Source: a bacterium
Lineage (GTDB): Bacteria > Myxococcota_A > Polyangia > Nannocystales > Nannocystaceae
Direction of reading: 5' to 3'
Length of the DNA stretch: 46,184 bases
Assembly: GCA_024742475.1 (NCBI GenBank)
Contig: JANSYI010000018.1
Span: 145,001 to 191,184, forward strand
The notes below the pieces were generated by a model. It was not told the DNA's origin. It saw only the letters and a program-made list of their open reading frames with translations, and did not search any database. How positions within the stretch are numbered: the first letter of the stretch is position 1; every line of letters starts with the position of its first letter. Both the position numbers and the translations under genes were made by a program. Positions 41,254 through 46,184 of the stretch are shown piece after piece.

Positions 41254-42630
41254 TCAGTCCCGCACGCCCCCGGCGCGGAAGTTCCAGTGGTCCTTGCCCG
41301 AGATGTTTCCGCCAAATGGGTTCACTGCGGAAGGATCGGGGTCCTTGCGATACTGGTGGCAGAGAAACTCGAGCTTACCGTTGGGAGCCACGCCGACGCT
41401 CGCGGCGGAGCGCATGTGGCAGCGCTGGGCGGACTGGCCGATCTCGAAGACGTCGACGGGATCGAGGCGGGGGTTGCCGTCGACGCGCACGAGCTTGGAG
41501 AGCCTCCAGTACCCCTTGCCTTCGAGGCCATCGAGCGCCTCACCGTCGCCGCTGGAATGCACGGCGTAGATGTCCGCGGTGCGGCACTCGGTCACCAGCG
41601 AGAGGTTCTCGGAGAACTCGTACTTCTGGGGGACGGCGCGATTGGGAGTGAAGCGCTGCGCGTCCAAGAACCGGATGCGGAGATCCGACGGGTCGGAGAG
41701 GTCGCCGCGCATGTTGTAGAATTGGTGAAAGCGGTGCTGGCGGCGGCCCTGGCTGTCGCGAGTCTTGCGATCGCCGGGGACGGTCGAGATCAGCAGGTAG
41801 CTACCGTCACTGAGCTTGGCGGTGCCGAGACCTCCGCCGAACTGCTTGAACGCACGCGAGTCCCCGGCGGCCTCGGGGACGAGGTGGGTGATGTCCTGGC
41901 TCGAGGTTCGCCGCCGCAGGTCGATCACCCGCAGCTCGTCGGGGTTGCGGCTGCTGGGTCGCTCGGCGAAGAGCAGAAACTGGCCGAGCACGTGCAAGCC
42001 GTTGGGGTGCTGGGTCTTGGTGCGATGCAGCGCGACGAGGCGCTTTCGACCGCTGCGGCTCTGGTCGATGACGAACACGGTGCCGGGGCGCCCGGCCTCC
42101 TTCTGGCTGTGGGTGCCGGCGTACCAGGCCGGCCCCACGTTCGTACGCACGAACGCCTGCGGGTGACCACCGCCGACACCGAAGGCATTGGAGACGTCGG
42201 AGTCGTCGTCGAAGGCCTCGTAGGGCGTGATCGAGTCAGGCGCGTACTCGCGGCCCCACTCGAACCTCCACGGCTTGTCCTTCCACCTCGACTCACCGCG
42301 GCGCATCTTGGCGAACTGGCCCCGCACGTCGGCCGTGCACGGGTTGCAGTCCGCGTCACCCCGCCGGCAAGAGAGGTCGCCCTTGATCGGCACCGGAGGT
42401 GTGTAGACCTTGGAGGGATCGATCTGCGGCACCTGCGGTTGCGGGCGGTGGGGAGGATCGAACGTGGGCTTCTTGGCCGGCTTGGGCGTGGGCCGGTGCG
42501 TCGGCACCTTGGGGTGTTTGGGCGAGGGGCTCGCGTCGTGCGGAAAGTGCGGGGTCTTCTTGGGCGCCGCGTTGCCCGGCACGGGCAGCAGCAAAGCGAG
42601 GGCGGCCGCTGGCAGCGAAGTGGAGCGCAT
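41254..42630 (-). CDS. secreted protein, probable beta-propeller, unknown function
   Basis: A 458-residue protein with a signal peptide (MRSTSLPAAALALLLPVPGN, cleavage near NAA) and a Pro/Lys/His-rich tract (about 24-70) that includes HRPTPKPAKKP. The rest has many short strands with VFVIDQSRSGRKRLVALHRT, HVLGQFLLFAERPSSRNPDE and SDGSYLLISTVPGDRKTRD-type repeats, which suggests a beta-propeller, but I recognise no family. Conserved Cys pairs (CRRGDADCNPC, CHMRSAAS) could be disulfide bonded. ATG at 42630 gives the signal peptide. It is convergent with the LamG-like gene, 11 bp apart. Confidence 0.72.
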   Translation of the reverse strand: MRSTSLPAAALALLLPVPGNAAPKKTPHFPHDASPSPKHPKVPTHRPTPKPAKKPTFDPPHRPQPQVPQIDPSKVYTPPVPIKGDLSCRRGDADCNPCTADVRGQFAKMRRGESRWKDKPWRFEWGREYAPDSITPYEAFDDDSDVSNAFGVGGGHPQAFVRTNVGPAWYAGTHSQKEAGRPGTVFVIDQSRSGRKRLVALHRTKTQHPNGLHVLGQFLLFAERPSSRNPDELRVIDLRRRTSSQDITHLVPEAAGDSRAFKQFGGGLGTAKLSDGSYLLISTVPGDRKTRDSQGRRQHRFHQFYNMRGDLSDPSDLRIRFLDAQRFTPNRAVPQKYEFSENLSLVTECRTADIYAVHSSGDGEALDGLEGKGYWRLSKLVRVDGNPRLDPVDVFEIGQSAQRCHMRSAASVGVAPNGKLEFLCHQYRKDPDPSAVNPFGGNISGKDHWNFRAGGVRD

Positions 42631-42694
42631 CGGAGCAGGTGGTACCGACGCGCGCGCGAACGTTCCCATGGCGGGGTTGGGCATCGGCCGGTGG

Positions 42695-43834
42695 CTACCG
42701 CGTGGAATGCGATGCCACCGCGTAGATCCGATGCGGTGCTGCGTCGTCGAGCGCGGCTCGGCTCGGCGGGCGCAGCAGCGGGTCGATGTAGGCGGGGATC
42801 CGGCTGTCGGTGAACAACAGGGTGCCATCGGGCAGCCGCGTCACGCCGTCGGCCCAGACGACCTCGTCCGAGCGCGCAATCGTCTGCAGCTGGCCGCGAG
42901 GATCGATGCGGACGAGGCCACCGTGCTCGACGTCGGTGACGAAGACATTGCCCTCGGGGTCGATCTCGATGCCGTCGCTCAGCGGCTTGGTGCCGACCCG
43001 CTCGACGGCCGCCGCCACGTCCGCGGAGTCGTCGCGCAGGACGGAGATCGGCACGCGGAAGAGGCCGTCGTGGCTCATCGCGGCGTAGTACAGCCACTGG
43101 CCATCATCGCTGACGGCGAGGCCGTCGACGCCCACGGCGAAGGTCACGAGCCCATAGGCCAAGGTGTAGGGGCCGTCATCGAGCTGCAACTGCCAGGGCT
43201 GCGCGACGACGGACGGGTGGTTCTCCAGCACGCGACGCACTCGCCGGGTCTGCACGTCGAAGACGACGATCGCGGGATCGGCGAGCGAGAAGGCTCCGGT
43301 GTCGGCGAGGATCACGGTGTTGCCGTCGGGGGTGACGCGAAGATCCTGCGGAAACATCCCGGCGGACTCGGGGAGGTCCTCGCGAAACAAGAGGGTGTTG
43401 GTGCGCAGGTCGAAGCACCAAAGACGCGAGGGCCGGTCCTCGAGACCCGCGGGTGCGACGACCCAAAGCCGGTCATGGAGGTCGGCGGTCATGCCCAGGG
43501 CTCCGACCAGCTCGGGCTGCGTCTGCAGGTCGGGGTACGGCACGGGCTCTCCATCAACCCACTCGAACACGGTGGCGTCGGTGAAGCGGTGCGGCCCGGC
43601 AAACGGGTGCAGGTCGAAGAACACGCGACCCTGCGGCGAGGCGGTGACGTTGCCGACGGGGAGCTCCATCTCGGCGAACACCTCGATCTTCGAGGTCGGG
43701 GCCCCGCCGACGTCGGGGTACGGTTCGCCGCCGCCCAAGGTCAGGTACACGTAGCCGCCGAACGCGACGACGATGGCGAGCAGGCCGAGCGAGATTCGAG
43801 CGGCCCAGCGCTGCACGGTGCGAGTGGTGGACAT
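42695..43834 (-). CDS. membrane-anchored beta-propeller, SMP-30/major-royal-jelly-protein-like
   Basis: A 379-residue protein. One N-terminal transmembrane helix (about 14-35, ISLGLLAIVVAFGGYVYLTL) anchors a six-bladed propeller outside the cytoplasm. Segments fit the SMP-30/gluconolactonase or royal-jelly/yellow group: DLHDRLWVVAPAGLEDRPSR, DGLAVSDDGQWLYYAAMSHD and SDGIEIDPEGNVFVTDVEHG with RIDPRGQLQTIARS. It ends with a DSRIPAYIDPL loop. Many of these bind a metal and hydrolyse lactones, others carry small molecules. The start at 43834 is chosen; an ATG at 43867 is possible. It is divergent from a LysR gene that may control it. Confidence 0.82.
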   Translation of the reverse strand: MSTTRTVQRWAARISLGLLAIVVAFGGYVYLTLGGGEPYPDVGGAPTSKIEVFAEMELPVGNVTASPQGRVFFDLHPFAGPHRFTDATVFEWVDGEPVPYPDLQTQPELVGALGMTADLHDRLWVVAPAGLEDRPSRLWCFDLRTNTLLFREDLPESAGMFPQDLRVTPDGNTVILADTGAFSLADPAIVVFDVQTRRVRRVLENHPSVVAQPWQLQLDDGPYTLAYGLVTFAVGVDGLAVSDDGQWLYYAAMSHDGLFRVPISVLRDDSADVAAAVERVGTKPLSDGIEIDPEGNVFVTDVEHGGLVRIDPRGQLQTIARSDEVVWADGVTRLPDGTLLFTDSRIPAYIDPLLRPPSRAALDDAAPHRIYAVASHSTR

Positions 43835-43864
43835 GGCCCTACGATGACCTCCCGCGTGGTCATG

Positions 43865-43897
43865 CATTCATCGAATGACGACATCGACACATGAATG
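43865..43897. promoter_or_regulatory. candidate LysR operator in the divergent promoter region
   Basis: The 76-bp gap between the royal-jelly-like gene and the LysR gene holds CATTC-ATC-GAATG (43865-43877), and CATTCAT (43865-43871) is inverted as ATGAATG (43891-43897). A further ATCGAT dyad lies about 43901. LysR regulators bind interrupted dyads of this size in gaps between themselves and target genes. Role inferred. Confidence 0.45.
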
Positions 43898-43910
43898 ATA
43901 TCGATGATTC

Positions 43911-44822
43911 GTGGAGCTACCTGCGGTCGACCTCAACCTGCTCGTGACGCTGGACGCGGTGCTCTGCGAGGGGACGGTGACGGCTGCGGCGCGGCGCCTG
44001 GGCGTGGGACAGCCGGCGGTCAGCCACGCGCTCAACCGCCTCGCGGACGCGTTCGGCGAGCCGCTCTTCGTTCGCAGCGGCCGCCGCGTCGTCCCCACGG
44101 CTCGCGCCGAAGCGCTCCGCGGGCCTCTGCGCCGGCTGCTGCACGACGCACGGAACCTGCTCGAGATGGACCCGAGCGCGGACCTGGAGCAGACGCGGCG
44201 ACGCTTTCGCATCCGCTGTCCGGACCTGCTCGCGCCCGCGATCCCGGAGCTGACGCGCGAGCTCTCACATCGGGCTCCCCACGCGAGCCTCGAGGTGTCA
44301 CGGCGCGAGGGCACTGACGTGAGCGCGCTCGAGTCGGGCGAAGCCGACGTCCTGCTCGGCGTCGAGCGGCGCGTCGAAGCCGGTCTGCACACCCGTCGCC
44401 TCGGCACGCTGAAGTTCGTCGTCGTCGCCCGCACCGACCACCCCGCGCTGGCCAAGCGGTCACCCCTGAGCCAGTCCGCGTGGACACGCTACCCGCACAT
44501 CGTCGTCAAGACCGGCAGCCGCAGCCGCAGCCTCGTCGGCGACGCCCTCGCTAGCGCGGGCCTGGACCGCCGCGTCGGCCTCGTACTCCCCTCCTTCCTC
44601 GCCGCGCTGGTGACCGCAGCCAACACCGACCACCTCTTCGCCGCGCCCCACGAGCTCGTCCGCCCTCTGCTGGGCCCGCTGGGTCTGACGACCCGCAGGC
44701 TGCCCGTTGCGCTCGAGCCTGTGTCCGTGGCGGCGTATTGGCATGCGCGCGCGCAGGATGACGCGGGGCACCGGATGCTGCGGTCGGTGGTGGCGGGGGT
44801 GCTGGGGGAAGTGCTTGGGTGA
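43911..44822 (+). CDS. LysR-family transcriptional regulator
   Basis: A 303-residue LysR regulator. The helix-turn-helix is LCEGTVTAAARRLGVGQPAVSHAL (positions about 18-41), typical. The effector domain follows with RFRIRCPDLLAPAIPELTRE, GEADVLLGVERRVEAGLHTR and VGLVLPSFLAALVTAANTDH. Start GTG at 43911; no ATG fits, and the operator-like dyad ends just before it. It is divergent from the royal-jelly-like gene. The effector is unknown. Confidence 0.92.
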   Translation: MELPAVDLNLLVTLDAVLCEGTVTAAARRLGVGQPAVSHALNRLADAFGEPLFVRSGRRVVPTARAEALRGPLRRLLHDARNLLEMDPSADLEQTRRRFRIRCPDLLAPAIPELTRELSHRAPHASLEVSRREGTDVSALESGEADVLLGVERRVEAGLHTRRLGTLKFVVVARTDHPALAKRSPLSQSAWTRYPHIVVKTGSRSRSLVGDALASAGLDRRVGLVLPSFLAALVTAANTDHLFAAPHELVRPLLGPLGLTTRRLPVALEPVSVAAYWHARAQDDAGHRMLRSVVAGVLGEVLG

Positions 44823-44832
44823 GGGGGTTTGG

Positions 44833-44878
44833 GGTGCTCCTGGCCTCCCTTCTCGGCCGCTGAGCACCTCCCCCTTTT
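44833..44878. terminator. stem-loop terminator between LysR and DUF2247 genes
   Basis: GGTGCTC (44833-44839) pairs with GAGCACC (44862-44868); an inner GGCC/GGCC pair (44842-44845, 44855-44858) strengthens the loop, and outer G-run/C-run bases extend the stem. TTTT follows at 44875-44878. It ends the LysR transcript and, in the gap of the convergent accessory genes, may act in both directions. Confidence 0.65.
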
Positions 44879-44926
44879 CCGCAATCAACGGGAGTGACCA
44901 TGCTTTCCCCTTCGAGTGCGAGGACC

Positions 44927-45427
44927 TTAGCTTCGAACGAAAGCGAGCTCTGAACTGACCCAAGTCCAGTGCCGGTCCACAACCGCCCGCAGGTTCTCCT
45001 CGGTGAAGTACTCCGCGGGGACCATATTGTTGCCCCGTCCCTGCACCACGTGAGGAGCATCTTCTGGGTACCCCATCCTCCCCCAAAGGCTGGTCAGCTC
45101 CATCAAACCGCCGATCGGCTCGTCCGGAAGTTCTTCAAGAGCCCGGCGGACGTACAACAATCGGCACACACGGAATTCTCTGCCGAGAATCTCCGGAGCG
45201 ATCTCCGCAAGTTCTCTACTGATCTCAGGATGATCATCCTGACTCGTCAGGTCAGCAACTAGCGTAAGTTCGTCACCGCTCGCGCCCTCAACCTGTTGCA
45301 GCGCGAAGTGCTGCACCTCTGCCACTGTAATGAGTCGAGGGACCCCCTCCATTCCTTCCCAAGCACACCTCACGGTCCCCCACGTCATGGGGATCCCGAG
45401 GCGCTCAGCGTGCTCGACGAACCTCAT
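44927..45427 (-). CDS. DUF2247-like putative immunity protein
   Basis: A 166-residue protein that resembles DUF2247, a family often found as immunity proteins beside polymorphic toxins. Visible pattern: IPMTWGTVRCAWEGMEGV near the N-terminus, VAEVQHFALQQVEG, and GRMGYPEDAPHVVQGRGNNM followed by EENLRAVVDRHWTWVSSEL. Start ATG at 45427 overlaps the toxin stop by 4 bp (ATGA), the usual toxin-immunity arrangement. Its base composition is visibly less GC-rich than the rest of the window, supporting recent acquisition. The family assignment is by eye and not certain. Confidence 0.65.
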   Translation of the reverse strand: MRFVEHAERLGIPMTWGTVRCAWEGMEGVPRLITVAEVQHFALQQVEGASGDELTLVADLTSQDDHPEISRELAEIAPEILGREFRVCRLLYVRRALEELPDEPIGGLMELTSLWGRMGYPEDAPHVVQGRGNNMVPAEYFTEENLRAVVDRHWTWVSSELAFVRS

Positions 45428-45996
45428 GGTTTGATAGGAACTCCGTTTACAGCGCCGCCGTGGACGAACTGTCTATGAGTTACGTTCCCGCCCTCGACGA
45501 TCCACTCGAACCTGCCCGCAACTCCGTTCAGACTGCCTTCCACCTGGTACAGAGTAGCACCTCGCGGAAGATTGAAAGCAGAGCCCTGTTCGGCGAAGTT
45601 GTCAATAACGTCCGGCCAGCCATGGCCGGTCGGGTTCGGCCCGAACTCGCGGACTCCTTCGCGGCCGTAGTTGTTGACGCCGTCGAGGGGTTTCGGCCGC
45701 GGGCTATCCACCTTCAACGCGGGAAGAACCTGGACCCGGACCCGGGGAAGAACCTGGACCCGGACCCGGGGTCTCCGAGAACGAGAAACTAAGACTCGTC
45801 GCTGATCGTCGCGCGCCCGCGGCTTCAGAAAAACTGCAACGCTCCCCGCCGACGGTCGACAGGCCCCTGCAGTGGCGCAGTCACGCAAAGAGGCCAGCGC
45901 CCAGCGGCGTCGGCGGAACAGGGATCGTGCGTCCGAGCGCACCCACGACCGCGTCCGTGCACGCCCGGTCCTCCCCGGCGCCCGGGTGCTGGTCAC
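45424..45996 (-). CDS. polymorphic-toxin C-terminal domain, apparently displaced
   Basis: The final 80 or so residues (from about 45720 to 45424) look like a toxin C-terminal domain: NNYGREGVREFGPNPTGHGW, then IDNFAEQGSAFNLPRGATLY, QVEGSLNGVAGRFEWIVEGG and NVTHRQFVHGGAVNGVPIKP. The glycine-rich, short domain ending in a GVPI motif is the style of Rhs/polymorphic toxin tips. The stop overlaps the putative immunity gene (ATGA). The N-terminal 100 residues, from ATG at 45996, are basic and low complexity and do not look like a delivery domain, so this is probably a cassette separated from its parent toxin gene. Toxin activity unknown. Confidence 0.55.
   Translation of the reverse strand: MTSTRAPGRTGRARTRSWVRSDARSLFRRRRWALASLRDCATAGACRPSAGSVAVFLKPRARDDQRRVLVSRSRRPRVRVQVLPRVRVQVLPALKVDSPRPKPLDGVNNYGREGVREFGPNPTGHGWPDVIDNFAEQGSAFNLPRGATLYQVEGSLNGVAGRFEWIVEGGNVTHRQFVHGGAVNGVPIKP
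45724..45771. repeat. two exact 24-bp direct repeats upstream of the toxin domain
   Basis: The unit beginning AAGAACCTGGACCCGGACCC repeats exactly at 45724 and 45748 (24 bp). In the toxin's frame it encodes an eight-residue unit, PRVRVQVL, twice. The multiple-of-three length keeps the frame open. It sits where the recognisable toxin domain joins the uncertain N-terminal part, so it may mark a recombination junction. Confidence 0.85.
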
Positions 45997-46044
45997 GCGT
46001 CGATGTCATGATCGGCGGTTGTTCCTCTCGCCCTACGGTGACCC

Positions 46045-46184
46045 GTAAGCCCTTTACGGACAGCCTACTCCTACGCGCGGCGTGACCATGCCATCCTGGC
46101 CGGCCGCCCTCACGAGTTCGTCAACCGCGAGCGGTGGCCCAGTTCTGCGGAAGAAGCTCCGTCAGGCGTCGGGCGGGCCAGCCG
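46045..46184 (-). mobile_element. one end of an IS66-family insertion sequence (partial)
   Basis: GTAAGCCCTTTACGGACAGC at 46045-46064 starts with GTAAGC, the usual terminal bases of IS66-family inverted repeats. The end of a transposase reading frame lies 76 bp inside it. The element continues off the right edge, so its other end, target duplication and completeness cannot be seen. The mobile element borders the toxin/immunity cassette. Confidence 0.55.
46121..46184 (-). CDS. transposase C-terminus, IS66 TnpC-like (partial)
   Basis: The last 20 codons of a minus-strand gene that enters from the right edge, stop TGA at 46123-46121. The residues WPARRLTELLPQNWATARG fit the RL(T/D/E)ELLPxxW tail of IS66-family transposases. 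Too short for a firm family call; the flanking GTAAGC end supports it. Confidence 0.5.
   Translation of the reverse strand, partial: GWPARRLTELLPQNWATARG

Overview
The window is 46 kb of GC-rich, densely packed bacterial chromosome. Several features suggest a myxobacterium-like delta-proteobacterium (Polyangia, perhaps Nannocystaceae): a Ser/Thr protein kinase with a long TPR tail, lipoproteins with Ser/Thr/Gly/Asp-rich stalks, a TPR protein, many one-component regulators and many overlapping genes. The placement is inferred from gene style only. There is no rRNA, tRNA or CRISPR array.

Layout. (1) 1-13 kb is a stress and detoxification block. It holds mdaB-type quinone reductase/HxlR/glutathione transferase, arsR-acr3, a TetR-headed operon (TetR, SRPBCC, VOC, a decayed DUF1428 gene, then RarD), a GFA/NmrA-like/DUF4345 operon, an SDR facing an AraC-SDR pair, a DksA-like protein, a crotonase and arsH. 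(2) 13-18 kb, minus strand, is an overlapping operon of carotenoid-cleavage-type oxygenase, lipocalin-like protein, PaaN-type aldehyde dehydrogenase and thiolase. It looks like a catabolic route of unknown substrate. (3) 18-24 kb holds an Ala/Pro-rich envelope protein, a universal-stress-protein/ion-transporter pair, a di-heme cytochrome c fused to a DM13 domain, and an ECF sigma factor coupled to a ChrR-like cupin. (4) 24-28.5 kb is a periplasmic molybdenum hydroxylase: a Tat-exported fused Fe-S/molybdopterin subunit, an FAD/4Fe-4S subunit and a small Cys-rich protein. (5) 28.5-37.5 kb holds typA/bipA, DUF924, a TPR protein, a LytS/LytTR two-component pair and a large kinase-TPR protein.

(6) 37.5-44.8 kb carries secreted and lipid-anchored proteins separated by two tandem repeats (a 10-bp unit and a 106-bp unit), then a royal-jelly-protein-like beta-propeller facing a LysR regulator. 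(7) 44.9-46.2 kb is accessory DNA: a putative DUF2247 immunity gene overlapping a displaced polymorphic-toxin C-terminus, next to the end of an IS66-like element.

Most operons are translationally coupled by 4-bp ATGA/GTGA overlaps. The themes are electrophile, quinone and arsenic defence, aromatic or carotenoid-like catabolism, and periplasmic redox. The best leads for something undescribed are the oxygenase-lipocalin-PaaN-thiolase operon, the cytochrome-DM13 lipoprotein, the three-component Mo-hydroxylase operon with its Cys-rich protein, the two tandem repeats, and the toxin/immunity remnant.
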